Assembly (NCBI RefSeq): GCF_014654785.1 | Contig: NZ_BNBD01000017.1 | Span: forward strand, 48,427-112,426 | Reading direction: 5' to 3' | DNA length: 64,000 nt | Source: Streptomyces mashuensis | Lineage (GTDB): Bacteria > Actinomycetota > Actinomycetes > Streptomycetales > Streptomycetaceae | Part shown: positions 1-9,028 of the stretch, piece after piece | How the letters are laid out: every line of letters starts with the position of its first letter | Numbering within the stretch: the first letter of the stretch is position 1 | The notes under the pieces: model-generated | Told to the model about the DNA's origin: nothing | Database searches by the model: none | The model's input: the letters and a program-made list of their open reading frames with translations, nothing else | Translations under genes and position numbers: made by a program

Positions 1-68
1 GGCGGGATGTGCTCGGCGACGGTCAGCACCCTCTCCGCGTACTCCGGGTGGCCGGGAAGCTCAGTCAC
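1..68 (-). CDS. MGMT-family (alkyltransferase-like) protein, N-terminal fragment
   Basis: Read on the minus strand from a GTG, the first 22 codons give VTELPGHPEYAERVLTVAEH followed by IP, and the gene runs off the left edge. The PEYAERVL..VAE.IP pattern is the usual N-terminus of small actinobacterial MGMT-family proteins, which share the DNA-binding fold of O6-alkylguanine-DNA alkyltransferases. The active-site region would lie outside the window, so alkyltransferase activity cannot be judged. A GTG seven codons upstream is an alternative start. Finding it near moeZ agrees with the mycobacterial gene order as I remember it. The call rests on a short fragment. Confidence 0.55.
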   Translation of the reverse strand, partial: MTELPGHPEYAERVLTVAEHIP

Positions 69-278
69 CCGCCCATCTTGCCGCACCCCTCGGACACCAC
101 CCGCACCCTCCAGGGCGACGGACACCCGGAGCCGCACCCGGAGCCGGAGCCTCCACAAGATCACTCAGAGTGCGCCGGGGCGCTACAGGGCGTACGATCC
201 ACAGTCCGCGCCCCCGAAATACACCCTGATACCCCCTTGCCCCGCCGGGTCATGCCACCATCTTCCGGGCGGTGACAG

Positions 279-2933
279 GTGATAAGAGACCGAGAAGAGA
301 CGCACGAGCAGCAGGGCGCGCGGACCCATGGAGGGGCCGGCGCCCCCCGAGGGCTGCCGTGCGACGGTGAAGGCGGCGAGGTCCACATCGACAAGATCTC
401 CGGCGACGAGCCGCTGCTGCCCGCCCGCGTCCACCGCCCCGCCGACCTGGTCCGCATGTTCCTGGGCATCGTGGGCATCGCCCTGGTGCTGGCGCTGGCG
501 GCGTTCGCCCACGGCACCACGGCGGGCCTGGAGCGCGACATCGGCGAGCGCACCGTCAAGGCGCCGGAGCTGCTGGCGCACTTCGCGGGGCTCGGCGCCA
601 ACGTCGCGATCTTCATCGTGCCGGTGGCCTTCGCCATCGAACGGCTGATCAAACGGGACGGGCTGCGCATCGCCGACGGGGTGCTGGCGGCGGTGCTGGC
701 GCACGGCGCCGCGCTGGCCACCGACCTGTGGGTGGCGAAGACCGCCCCCGCGTCGATCCGGGACGCGCTCACCACGCACTCGCCGACCGGCGCGGTCACC
801 GACCCCGTGCACGGCTACCTCGCCCCCGTCATCGCCTACATGACGGCCGTCGGCATGTCGCGCCGCCCGCGCTGGCGGGTGGCGATGTGGGCGGTACTGC
901 TGCTGGACGCGTTCGCGGTGCTGGTCAACGGCTACAGCACGCCGTTCTCCATCGTCGTGACCGTGCTCATCGGCTGGACGGTGGCCTACGGCACCCTCTA
1001 CGCCGTCGGCTCCCCCAACGTCCGCCCCACCGGCCAGCACCTCCTCGCGGGCCTGCGCCGGGTCGGGTTCAAGCCCGTCAGCGCGCTGCGCACCGAGGAC
1101 CCGGCCGAGGCCGAGCGCCACCCCGACCGGGGCCGCCGCTACCTGGTCACCCTCGAGGACGGCCCACCCCTCGACGTGACCGTCGTCGACCGCGAGCAGC
1201 AGGCGCAGGGCTTCTTCTACCGCGTGTGGCACCGCCTGGCGCTGCGCAGCATGACGCAGCGCCGCAGCCTGCTGACGCTGCGGCAGGCCCTGGAGCAGGA
1301 GGCCCTCCTCGCCTATGCGGCGATCGCCGCCGGCGCCAACGCGCCCAAGCTGATCGCCACCTCCGAGCTGGGCCCGGACGCGGTGATGCTGATCTACGAG
1401 CATGTGAGCGCCCGCACGCTGGACGCCCTGCCGGAGGAGGAGTTCACCGACGACCTGATGCGGGGCGCGTGGCGCCAGCTGGAGGCCCTCCAGTCGCGGC
1501 GCATCGCCCACCGCAGGCTCGACGGGGACGCCCTGCTGGTGGATCGTTCCGGCAACGTCGTCCTCACCGACCTGCGCGGCGGTGAGATCGCGGCGGGCGA
1601 CCTGGTGCTGCGCATGGACGTCGCCCAGCTCCTCGTGACGCTCGGCCTCCGGGTCGGGGCGCAGCGCGCGGTCGCCACCGGCGTGAGCGTCCTGGGCCCC
1701 GACGCGATCGCCGACAGCCTGCCCCTGCTCCAGCCGCTCGCCCTGACCCGCGTGAGCCGCGGCACCCTGCGCCAGCTCGCGCGCGAGCGCGCGCAGCGCG
1801 AACGCGACCGCGTCCTGGAGGCCGCCCGCGCCGCCAAGGAGGCGCGCAGCGAGGCCGTCAGCGACCGCAAGGCGCTCAAGGCCGAGCGGCAGGCGGAGAA
1901 GAAGGCCCTCGACGAGGCCAGGGAAGAGGCGCGCGACGAGGACCTGCTCGCGCAGATCCGCCGCGAGGTCCTCCTCATCCGCCCCCAGGCACCCATAGAG
2001 CCCGTACGTCTCGAACGCATCAAGCCGCGCACGCTCATCAGCTTCGTGGCGGGCGCCTTCGCCGCGTACTTCCTGCTGTCGCAGCTGACGCACATCAAGT
2101 TCGGCGACCTGGTCCGGGCCAACCTGGTGTGGGTCGCGGTCGCCGTCGCGTTCCAGGCGCTGACGTACGTCGCGGCGGCGCTCAGCCTGCTCGGTTTCGT
2201 ACCGGAGAAGGTGTCGATGGGCCGCACGGTGCTGGCCCAGGTCGCGGGGTCCTTCGTGAAGCTGGTGGCGCCGGCCGCCGTGGGCGGCGTGGCCCTGAAC
2301 ACGCGGTTCCTCCAGCGCGCCGGCGTCCGGCCCGGCCTCGCGGTGGCCAGCGTGGGCGCCTCGCAGCTGTTCGGCCTGGCCTGCCACATCATGCTGCTGC
2401 TGTCGTTCGGCTACATCACCGGCACCGAACGCAGTTCGACGCTCGGCCCCTCCCGCACGGTGATCGGCGGCCTGCTCACGGCGGCGGTCCTCGTGCTGGT
2501 GGTCGCGGCGATCCCGGTGCTGCGCAAGTTCGTCTCCACCCGGCTGCGCTCCCTCTTCGCCGGCGTCGTGCCGCGCATGCTGGACGTGCTCCAGCGCCCG
2601 CAGAAGCTGCTGTCGGGCATCGGCGGCATGCTGCTGCTGACCGCGGCCAACGTGATGTGCCTCGACGCGGCGATCCGCGCCTTCGGCGGCGAGCTCAGCT
2701 ACGCCAGCATCGCGGTGGTCTTCCTCACCGCGAACGCCCTCGGCTCCGCGGCCCCCACACCGGGCGGCGTCGGCGCCGTCGAATTCGCCCTGACCACGGC
2801 CCTGACGTTCGCCGGCCTGCCGGCCGAGCAGGCCGCGCCCGCCGTCCTGCTCTTCCGCCTGATGACGCTGTGGCTGCCGGTCCTCCCCGGCTGGCTGTGC
2901 TTCAACCACCTCACCCGCAAGGAAGCGATCTAG
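279..2933 (+). CDS. Membrane protein: degenerate kinase-like domain plus UPF0104/flippase-like domain
   Basis: About 884 residues from a GTG start. An N-terminal multi-helix membrane region (about residues 60-255) is followed by a cytoplasmic kinase-like segment (about 330-480). There the usual HxDxxxxN catalytic loop reads HRRLDGDALLVD and the metal-binding motif reads TDLRGG, so the catalytic aspartate appears to be missing. A charged, probably coiled-coil stretch (about 495-565, rich in R, E, K and A) leads to a C-terminal bundle of about eight helices of the UPF0104/lysylphosphatidylglycerol-synthase membrane type (about 585-884, with TPGGVGAVE near the end). That family carries flippase-like membrane domains; the substrate here is unknown. 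No strong ribosome site precedes the GTG, so the true start could be internal, but the membrane region from residue 60 on is secure. Confidence 0.75.
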   Translation: MIRDREETHEQQGARTHGGAGAPRGLPCDGEGGEVHIDKISGDEPLLPARVHRPADLVRMFLGIVGIALVLALAAFAHGTTAGLERDIGERTVKAPELLAHFAGLGANVAIFIVPVAFAIERLIKRDGLRIADGVLAAVLAHGAALATDLWVAKTAPASIRDALTTHSPTGAVTDPVHGYLAPVIAYMTAVGMSRRPRWRVAMWAVLLLDAFAVLVNGYSTPFSIVVTVLIGWTVAYGTLYAVGSPNVRPTGQHLLAGLRRVGFKPVSALRTEDPAEAERHPDRGRRYLVTLEDGPPLDVTVVDREQQAQGFFYRVWHRLALRSMTQRRSLLTLRQALEQEALLAYAAIAAGANAPKLIATSELGPDAVMLIYEHVSARTLDALPEEEFTDDLMRGAWRQLEALQSRRIAHRRLDGDALLVDRSGNVVLTDLRGGEIAAGDLVLRMDVAQLLVTLGLRVGAQRAVATGVSVLGPDAIADSLPLLQPLALTRVSRGTLRQLARERAQRERDRVLEAARAAKEARSEAVSDRKALKAERQAEKKALDEAREEARDEDLLAQIRREVLLIRPQAPIEPVRLERIKPRTLISFVAGAFAAYFLLSQLTHIKFGDLVRANLVWVAVAVAFQALTYVAAALSLLGFVPEKVSMGRTVLAQVAGSFVKLVAPAAVGGVALNTRFLQRAGVRPGLAVASVGASQLFGLACHIMLLLSFGYITGTERSSTLGPSRTVIGGLLTAAVLVLVVAAIPVLRKFVSTRLRSLFAGVVPRMLDVLQRPQKLLSGIGGMLLLTAANVMCLDAAIRAFGGELSYASIAVVFLTANALGSAAPTPGGVGAVEFALTTALTFAGLPAEQAAPAVLLFRLMTLWLPVLPGWLCFNHLTRKEAI

Positions 2934-2990
2934 CACCTGCCGGTCACAGGAGCCGATCCGCCTTGCAGATGCGGCCCGCAGGGCCATACG

Positions 2991-3407
2991 GTGCCGCACA
3001 TGCGCACGTACACCATCGGCGGGGCAGCACGGCTGCTCGGCGTCAGCCCCGACACGGTCCGCCGCTGGGCCGACGCCGGCCGGCTGCCCACCCGGCGGGA
3101 CGAGACCGGCCGGCGCCTCGTCGAGGGCACGGACCTGGCGGCCTTCGCCACCGCCCTGGCGAGCGAACCGGACAAGCCCGGCGAGCCGTCGCACACCAGC
3201 GCGCGCAACGCGTTCCCCGGCATCATCACGGCGGTGAAGCTCGGCGACGTCGCCGCGCAGGTGGAGATCCAGGCCGGCCCGCACCGCCTGGTGTCCCTGC
3301 TGACCCGCGAGGCGGTCGAGGAACTGGGCCTGGCCGTCGGCATGGAGGCCGTGGCCCGCGTCAAGGCCACCAACGTCCACATCGACCGCGCCCCCGACGG
3401 CGCCTGA
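2991..3407 (+). CDS. Helix-turn-helix/Mop-domain molybdate-responsive protein
   Basis: A short protein of two parts. Residues about 5-55 form a MerR/excisionase-like helix-turn-helix (YTIGGAARLLGVSPDTVRRW). Residues about 70-135 match a single Mop/TOBE domain (SARNAFPGIITAVKLGD ... VKATNVHID), the fold that binds molybdate or tungstate. The gene sits 16 bases before modA in the same direction, so it is most likely either the molybdate-sensing regulator of the uptake operon or a molybdate storage protein with a DNA-binding end. The GTG at 2991 has an AGGG seven bases upstream; the ATG at 3000 is in frame and also possible. Confidence 0.85.
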   Translation: MPHMRTYTIGGAARLLGVSPDTVRRWADAGRLPTRRDETGRRLVEGTDLAAFATALASEPDKPGEPSHTSARNAFPGIITAVKLGDVAAQVEIQAGPHRLVSLLTREAVEELGLAVGMEAVARVKATNVHIDRAPDGA

Positions 3408-3423
3408 GAGGGACCGAGCACCC

Positions 3424-4227
3424 ATGCCCCGTACGTTCCGGGCCAAGAGCGCCAAGAGCGCCCTCACCGCCGCAGCCACTGCCGCCACAGCCCTCCTCGC
3501 CCTCACCGCCTGCTCCACGTCCCCCACGTCCTCCCCCTCCGGGAAGGGCGACGCGCCGCAGCAGGTGACGGTCCTCGCCGCGGCCTCCCTCACCGACGTC
3601 TTCGGCGAGGCGAAGAAGGCGTACGAGAAGAAGCACCCGGACACGCGCCTCACCTTCTCCTTCGCGGGCTCCCAGGAGCTGGCGGCCCAGGTCCGGCAGG
3701 GCGTGCCCGCCGACGCCCTCGTGACGGCCGACACCAGGACGATGGACGACCTCGCCGCGCGCACCGGCAAGCCCACCACCATCGCCAAGAACCGCCTCAC
3801 CATCGCGACGGCCCCCGGCAACCCCAAGGGCATCCACGGCCTGGCCGACCTCTCCCGCTCCGACCTGAAGGTGGTCCTGGCCGCGCCGCAGGTACCGGCG
3901 GGCCGCTACAGCAAGAAGGTCCTCGACGAGCAGCACGTGACCGTCGCACCGGTCTCGCAGGAGCCCAGTGTCCGGGCCGTCCTCAGCAAGGTCACCCTGG
4001 GCGAGGCCGACGCGGGCCTGGTCTACGTCACGGACGCCACCGCCAAGCAGAACAAGCAGAAGGTGACGACCGTCACGATCCCCGACGCGCAGAACGCCGT
4101 CGCCTCCTACCCGGCGGCCACCCTGAAGAACGCCAAGCACCCCGAGCAGGCGAAGGAGTTCGTCGCCTGGCTCGGCACCGACGAGGCCCAGGCGATCCTC
4201 CGCAAGGCAGGCTTCCAGCAGCCGTGA
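3424..4227 (+). CDS. modA: Molybdate ABC transporter substrate-binding lipoprotein
   Basis: Extracytoplasmic molybdate-binding protein that delivers the oxyanion to the ModBC permease. The N-terminus is a signal peptide ending in a lipobox-like LTAC with the acylated cysteine at about residue 30. It is followed by a typical ModA start (VTVLAAASLTDVFGEAKKAYE) and the family's FSFAGSQELAAQVRQGVPADA segment. The length (267 residues) is normal. Its stop codon overlaps the GTG of the next gene (GTGA), which indicates translational coupling with the permease. It belongs to one operon with the Mop-domain gene upstream. Confidence 0.95.
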   Translation: MPRTFRAKSAKSALTAAATAATALLALTACSTSPTSSPSGKGDAPQQVTVLAAASLTDVFGEAKKAYEKKHPDTRLTFSFAGSQELAAQVRQGVPADALVTADTRTMDDLAARTGKPTTIAKNRLTIATAPGNPKGIHGLADLSRSDLKVVLAAPQVPAGRYSKKVLDEQHVTVAPVSQEPSVRAVLSKVTLGEADAGLVYVTDATAKQNKQKVTTVTIPDAQNAVASYPAATLKNAKHPEQAKEFVAWLGTDEAQAILRKAGFQQP

Positions 4228-6164
4228 GGTCCATGAGGTCCCGCACGCGCCCGCACCTGCCCGCCGGGCGGTTCCCCCTCCCCCTGGTGGTGCCGGCGGC
4301 GCTGGCGGTGACGTTCCTGCTCCTGCCCCTGGCCGGCATCCTCGCCCGCACCCCGTGGAGCTCCCTGCCCGCGCGCCTCGCCTCGCCCGCCGTGAAGGAG
4401 GCCCTGTCCCTCAGCCTCACGGTCTCGACGGGCGCCCTCGCGCTGTCCCTGGTGCTCGGCGTACCGCTCGCCTGGCTGCTGGCCCGTACGCACTTCCGCG
4501 GCAAGGCGCTGGTCCGCTGCCTGGTCCTGCTGCCCATGGTGCTGCCCCCGACGGTGGCCGGCGTGGCCCTGCTCCAGGGCTACGGACGGCAGGGCGTCGC
4601 CGGGCAGCTCCTGGACGCGTGGCTGGGCGTCTCCCTCCCCTTCACGACGGGCGGGGCCGTCCTCGCCGCGACGTTCGTCGCCATGCCGTTCCTGGTGATC
4701 AGCCTGGAGGGCACCCTGTCCGCCCTGGACGCCCGCTACGAGGAGACGGCGACGTCCCTGGGCGCGAGCCCCCTCCGGGTCTTCCGGACGATCACGCTCC
4801 CCATGACGGCGCCGGGCCTCGTCGCCGGGGCGGCGCTGTGCTGGGCCAGGGCGCTGGGCGAGTTCGGGGCGACCATCACGTTCGCGGGCAACCTGCCGGG
4901 CGAGACCCAGACCCTGCCGCTCCAGGTATACCTGCTGCTCCAGGACGACCCCGAGGGCGCGACGGCCCTGTCGCTGGTCCTCCTGGCCGCGGCGACGGCC
5001 GTCCTCGTCCTGCTGCGGGGCAACTGGACGGGCCGGCGCCCCGTACGGACCCCACGCCCCGCGCCGCCCGACCCCACCGACCCCGCAGGGCCCACGCCCC
5101 CCGAGCCCGCAGCACCACCCCCCGCACACCCCCACCCCACCCCCCAGCCCCTGCGCACCACCGTCACCGGCGCCGTCACCGCGGCCCTCGACGCGGCACC
5201 CGGCACCACCATCGCCGTGGTCGGCCCCAACGGCGCCGGCAAGTCGACCCTGCTCCGCGCGCTCCTCGGCCTCACCGACCGCGCCACCACCCCCGCCACC
5301 GCTCCCCCGCACCGCCGCCGCGCCGCCTGGGTGCCGCAGGACGGCGCGCTCTTCCCGCACCTCACGGCCGTCGCCAACACCGCGTACGGGCTGCGCGCCC
5401 AGGGCGTGCCCAAGGCCCGCGCGCACGCCACCGCCCGGCAGTGGCTGGAGAGCCTCGGCATCGGCCCGGACCTGGCCGGCCGCCGCCCCGGCCGGCTCAG
5501 CGGCGGCCAGGCCCAGCGCGTCGCCCTGGCCCGCGCGCTGGCCGCCGGGCCGCGCCTGCTGCTCCTCGACGAGCCCCTGACCGCGCTGGACCAGACGACC
5601 CGCGCCCACGTGCGCCACACGCTGCGCACGCACCTCGCCGCCTTCCCCGGGGTGTGCCTGATGGTCACGCACGACCCCGTGGAGGCGGTGTCGCTCGCCG
5701 ACCACGTGCTCGTGCTGGAGGACGGCCGGGTCACGCAGTACGCCACGCCCGCCGAACTGACCCGCCGGCCGCGCTCCCCGTGGGTCGCGCGCATGCTGGG
5801 CGACAACGCGTGGGAGGCCGAGGCGGCCGGGGACGGCACCCTCGCCCTCACGACGGGCGCCACCCTCCGCACCGCGGACGCCCCCGCCGGCGCCGCACCC
5901 GGCCTGGCGGTCGTACCGCCCCACGCCGTCTCCCTCCACGCCACCGCACCCAAGGGCGCCGGCGCCCGCACCGTCTGGCACGGCACCGTCCGGGAGATCA
6001 CCGCGCAGGGCGGCCGGCTCCGCACCCTCGTCGCGGCGGAACCGCACGGCACGCCGCTCGTCGCCGAGCTCACCCCGGCCGCCGCGGCCGGCCTGGGCCT
6101 GACGGAGGGCGCCACGGTGTGGGCGAGCATCAAGACCACCGAGGTCAGGTTCGTCACGCTGTAG
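4224..6164 (+). CDS. modB/modC fusion: Molybdate ABC transporter, permease and ATPase fused in one chain (ModB-ModC)
   Basis: A single 646-residue protein joins the two inner-membrane components of molybdate import. Residues about 1-270 are the permease with about five or six helices and the EAA loop (EETATSLGASPLRVFRTITLP region). A proline-rich linker (about 275-315) follows. Then comes an ABC ATPase with Walker A GPNGAGKST at about 333, signature LSGGQAQRVALARAL at about 425, and Walker B LLLLDEP at about 447. A C-terminal Mop/TOBE-like domain (about 570-646) probably senses molybdate. The start is the GTG overlapping the modA stop. No frameshift separates the halves: the reading frame is open throughout. 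Confidence 0.93.
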   Translation: MRSMRSRTRPHLPAGRFPLPLVVPAALAVTFLLLPLAGILARTPWSSLPARLASPAVKEALSLSLTVSTGALALSLVLGVPLAWLLARTHFRGKALVRCLVLLPMVLPPTVAGVALLQGYGRQGVAGQLLDAWLGVSLPFTTGGAVLAATFVAMPFLVISLEGTLSALDARYEETATSLGASPLRVFRTITLPMTAPGLVAGAALCWARALGEFGATITFAGNLPGETQTLPLQVYLLLQDDPEGATALSLVLLAAATAVLVLLRGNWTGRRPVRTPRPAPPDPTDPAGPTPPEPAAPPPAHPHPTPQPLRTTVTGAVTAALDAAPGTTIAVVGPNGAGKSTLLRALLGLTDRATTPATAPPHRRRAAWVPQDGALFPHLTAVANTAYGLRAQGVPKARAHATARQWLESLGIGPDLAGRRPGRLSGGQAQRVALARALAAGPRLLLLDEPLTALDQTTRAHVRHTLRTHLAAFPGVCLMVTHDPVEAVSLADHVLVLEDGRVTQYATPAELTRRPRSPWVARMLGDNAWEAEAAGDGTLALTTGATLRTADAPAGAAPGLAVVPPHAVSLHATAPKGAGARTVWHGTVREITAQGGRLRTLVAAEPHGTPLVAELTPAAAAGLGLTEGATVWASIKTTEVRFVTL

Positions 6165-6275
6165 AGCAGCCGAGGGACAGCTGCAGGACGGCTCCTAGGA
6201 CGCCGGCACCAGAGCCCGTAACCCGTACGCCCGCACCGCGCGCGCCCCGCACCGCGCGCCCCGAGGATGGACAGC

Positions 6276-7865
6276 GTGTCCAGACCCGTACGGGCGCCCG
6301 GCGCCCGCGCCCTTCTCTGCGCGTGCGCACTGTTGCTGACGGCCACGGCGTGCAGCGGCAAGGACGCGGCGAGGACCGGCACCGGCTCCGGCAGCCCACG
6401 GAGCGGCGACACCATATCCACCGCGGGACCGGAACCCGCCCCCTCGGACCTGGCCACGCAGAAGCTCGACTGGAAGACCTGCCCGCCGCCCAACAGCAGC
6501 GAGGACAGCGGCGCCGGCAGACCCCCCGGCAAGGACTGGGAGTGCGCGACGCTCCGCGCCCCGCTGGACTACGCGCACCCGCACGGCGGCACCATCGGCA
6601 TCGCCATGATCCGGGCGAGGGCCACCGATCAGAGCCACCGCATCGGCTCGCTGCTCTTCAACTTCGGCGGCCCCGGCGGCTCCGGCGTCACCACGCTCCC
6701 CTCGTTCGCCGACGACTACCGCACCCTCCGCACCCGCTACGACCTCGTCAGCTTCGACCCGCGCGGCGTGGGCCGCAGCGACGGCGTCACGTGCCTCGAC
6801 GACAAGCAGCTCGACGCCTACTACGCGGCGGACGCCGCCCCCGCGACCCCGGCCGCCGCCAAGGCGCTGCTGGACCGCATCCACCAGTACAACAACGGCT
6901 GCCGGCAGCGCTCCGGGAAGATCCTGCCGTACGTCGGCACGGCGAACGCGGCCCGCGACATGGACCTGATGCGGCAGGTGCTCGGCGACGACAAGCTGCA
7001 CTACTTCGGCATCTCGTACGGCACCGAACTCGGCGGCGTCTACGCCCACCTCTTCCCGAAGAACGTCGGCCGGGGCGTGCTCGACGGCGTCGTGGACCCC
7101 ACCACCGACCCGGTGCGCAGCGCCCTCGCGCAGGCCGCCGGCTTCCAGCTCGCGCTCGGCAACTACATGACCGCCTGCACGCGCACGCACGACAACTGCC
7201 CCACGGAGCAGCAGATCACGGCGCTGCTCGACCGGCTGGACAAGAAGCCCATCCCCACCGGCGACCCGGCGGGCCGCACCCTCACCAAGTCCCTGGCCAC
7301 CACCGGCATCGCCCAGTCCCTCTACTCCAAGGACTTCTGGGACTACCTCACCGAGGGCGTGGAGGACGCGGAGAACGGCGACGGCAAGATCCTGCTGGCG
7401 CTGGCCGATTCGATGAACGGCCGCGGCCCGGACGGCCGCTACAGCTCGCTCCAGGCGTCCCTCGCCGCCGTCACCTGCGCCGACTTCGCGCAGCGCTACG
7501 GCCCGGAGGACGTCGAGGCGAAGCGGGCGGAGTTCCGCAAGGCGTCGCCCGTGTTCGGGGACTTCATGGCGTGGAGCCTGCTCCAGTGCTCCGGTTGGCC
7601 CGTAAAGGGCGAATGGCAGACGCCCGATGTGAGCGCGAAGGGCGCGGCGCCGGTCCTCGTGGTCGGCAACACCGGTGACCCGGCGACCCCTTACGAGGGT
7701 GCGCGGCGGATGGCGCAGGAGCTGGGCCCGGGGGTGGGCGTGGAGATGACGTACCGGGGCGAAGGCCATGGCGCGTACGACAGCGGCAATGCCTGTGTGA
7801 AGAAGGCAGTTGACGCATACCTGATGGAAGGCACCGTTCCGGGGCGCGGCACGGTGTGTTCATAG
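6276..7865 (+). CDS. Secreted alpha/beta hydrolase, tripeptidyl aminopeptidase type (copy 1)
   Basis: A secreted S33-family peptidase related to the Streptomyces tripeptidyl aminopeptidases that trim tripeptides from protein N-termini. A lipoprotein-type signal peptide (LLLTATACSG) precedes the hydrolase. The oxyanion region FNFGGPGGSG, nucleophile elbow GISYGTELG (serine at about 246), acid loop GDPATP and GEGHGAYDSG with the catalytic histidine are all present. The GTG at 6276 has a GAGG nine bases upstream; the ATG at 6267 is in frame but overlaps that ribosome site. A second copy lies at 9029-10615. Confidence 0.9.
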   Translation: MSRPVRAPGARALLCACALLLTATACSGKDAARTGTGSGSPRSGDTISTAGPEPAPSDLATQKLDWKTCPPPNSSEDSGAGRPPGKDWECATLRAPLDYAHPHGGTIGIAMIRARATDQSHRIGSLLFNFGGPGGSGVTTLPSFADDYRTLRTRYDLVSFDPRGVGRSDGVTCLDDKQLDAYYAADAAPATPAAAKALLDRIHQYNNGCRQRSGKILPYVGTANAARDMDLMRQVLGDDKLHYFGISYGTELGGVYAHLFPKNVGRGVLDGVVDPTTDPVRSALAQAAGFQLALGNYMTACTRTHDNCPTEQQITALLDRLDKKPIPTGDPAGRTLTKSLATTGIAQSLYSKDFWDYLTEGVEDAENGDGKILLALADSMNGRGPDGRYSSLQASLAAVTCADFAQRYGPEDVEAKRAEFRKASPVFGDFMAWSLLQCSGWPVKGEWQTPDVSAKGAAPVLVVGNTGDPATPYEGARRMAQELGPGVGVEMTYRGEGHGAYDSGNACVKKAVDAYLMEGTVPGRGTVCS

Positions 7866-7965
7866 GACCCATAGCACAGCACTCCGGTACTACTTAATGG
7901 GCGGACGGGACGGTCCGGGGCCCGCACTACCATCGCCCGCACTCGGCAGTACGAGGGGAGGGCAC

Positions 7966-9018
7966 GTGGCATACGGGCGGACGCTCACCGGCGCGCTGGC
8001 CGTCGCCGCCCTCGTCGCGGCCGTCGTGGCGCTGTGGCAGACCCAGTCGGGCCCGCTGGAGGACCGGCACCGCGCCTACTGCTGGGGCACGTGGCGCGAG
8101 GACGCCGGCCCGTCGCCGCGCGGCACCGCCGGCCGCCAGGTGCGGGAGGAGGCGCCCACGCGCCGCCGCCCCACAGGCCGTTGCACGCTCAGCTGGCTCG
8201 GCGCCGGCGGACCGGAGGACCGGCGCGGCATCGACCTGCGCTACGGGCCCGGCCCGGCGGCGGCCGACGAGCGCAGGGCCTGGCTGGCGGGCCTCTTCAC
8301 GGGCCACGACACGGCCCTGCCGGACGGCATCCCCGGCTTCGTCACGGCCGTGTCCGGCACGCTCGTGCTGCCGCGCCCCTGCGACGTGGACGGCAGGCCG
8401 ACGGTGCTCACGCTGACCGGCACCTTCGACTCCACGCCGGCCCGCACCGGCCGGCTGCTGCTGGAGGCGGCCCACCACGCGGCGCGGGCCACCGGCTGCG
8501 CCCCCTCGGCCACGGTGCCGGCCGGGGCCGCGACGGCCGTCACCGACGTCACCGAACCGCCCGGCCCGCAGCACGCCCCGCAGAGCGCCCCCCGCGACAC
8601 CCCGCCCCGCACCCCGCACGCGAGCCCCCACGACGGCCCGGCCACCGCCCCGCCCGACTGCACGGCCCACCTGGGCACGCACCCGCGGGAGGCACAGGAG
8701 GACTTCCTCAGCTGCTCGTTACGGACCACGCCCGCGACCATGCTGGCCCGCCCCGGGCTGGTGGCCCTCTTCGACGGGCTCCCCGAGGACCGCACCCTCC
8801 TCCGCACCGACTGCGGAGGCCGCACCACCGTCTTCACGGCCCGCGCGCCGTGGAAGGCCCGCTCCACCACCCCCGCCCCGGAGTTCCCGCGGTTCGTCCG
8901 CGCCCTCAGCGCACGGAAGGGCTGCGCGCCCCCGCGCTCCCTCCGAGGTCACGCGCTCCCTCCCCCGGCGCCCGTACGCCGGGGACGCCACGGAGGGGAG
9001 GGGACCATTCCTCCGTAG
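7966..9018 (+). CDS. Hypothetical membrane-anchored secreted protein
   Basis: I do not recognise a family. The GTG at 7966 is preceded by a GAGGGGAGGG ribosome site. The product (about 350 residues) has one N-terminal helix (LAVAALVAAVVALW) and then an extracellular domain of two halves. Each half has paired cysteines (YCWGTW near the start; RPCDVDG and TGCAPS later; DCTAHLG and SCSLR in the second half). A Pro/Ala/Thr-rich linker (about residues 195-240) joins them. The cysteines suggest a disulfide-stabilised exported domain. It lies between two paralogous secreted peptidases in the same direction and may be exported with them, but no functional link is proven. Confidence 0.7.
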   Translation: MAYGRTLTGALAVAALVAAVVALWQTQSGPLEDRHRAYCWGTWREDAGPSPRGTAGRQVREEAPTRRRPTGRCTLSWLGAGGPEDRRGIDLRYGPGPAAADERRAWLAGLFTGHDTALPDGIPGFVTAVSGTLVLPRPCDVDGRPTVLTLTGTFDSTPARTGRLLLEAAHHAARATGCAPSATVPAGAATAVTDVTEPPGPQHAPQSAPRDTPPRTPHASPHDGPATAPPDCTAHLGTHPREAQEDFLSCSLRTTPATMLARPGLVALFDGLPEDRTLLRTDCGGRTTVFTARAPWKARSTTPAPEFPRFVRALSARKGCAPPRSLRGHALPPPAPVRRGRHGGEGTIPP

Positions 9019-9028
9019 AGTGCATGGA

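Noticed and set aside
183..3833. A 1216-codon minus-strand open frame opposite the first genes
   Set aside because: Its codon bias is inverted and its sequence is low-complexity Arg/Ala/Gly/His; it is a high-G+C antisense shadow of the membrane protein, Mop and modA genes.
4355..7678. A 1107-codon plus-strand frame over modBC and the first peptidase
   Set aside because: Out of frame with two clearly homologous proteins and of shadow composition (Arg/Pro/Gly/His).
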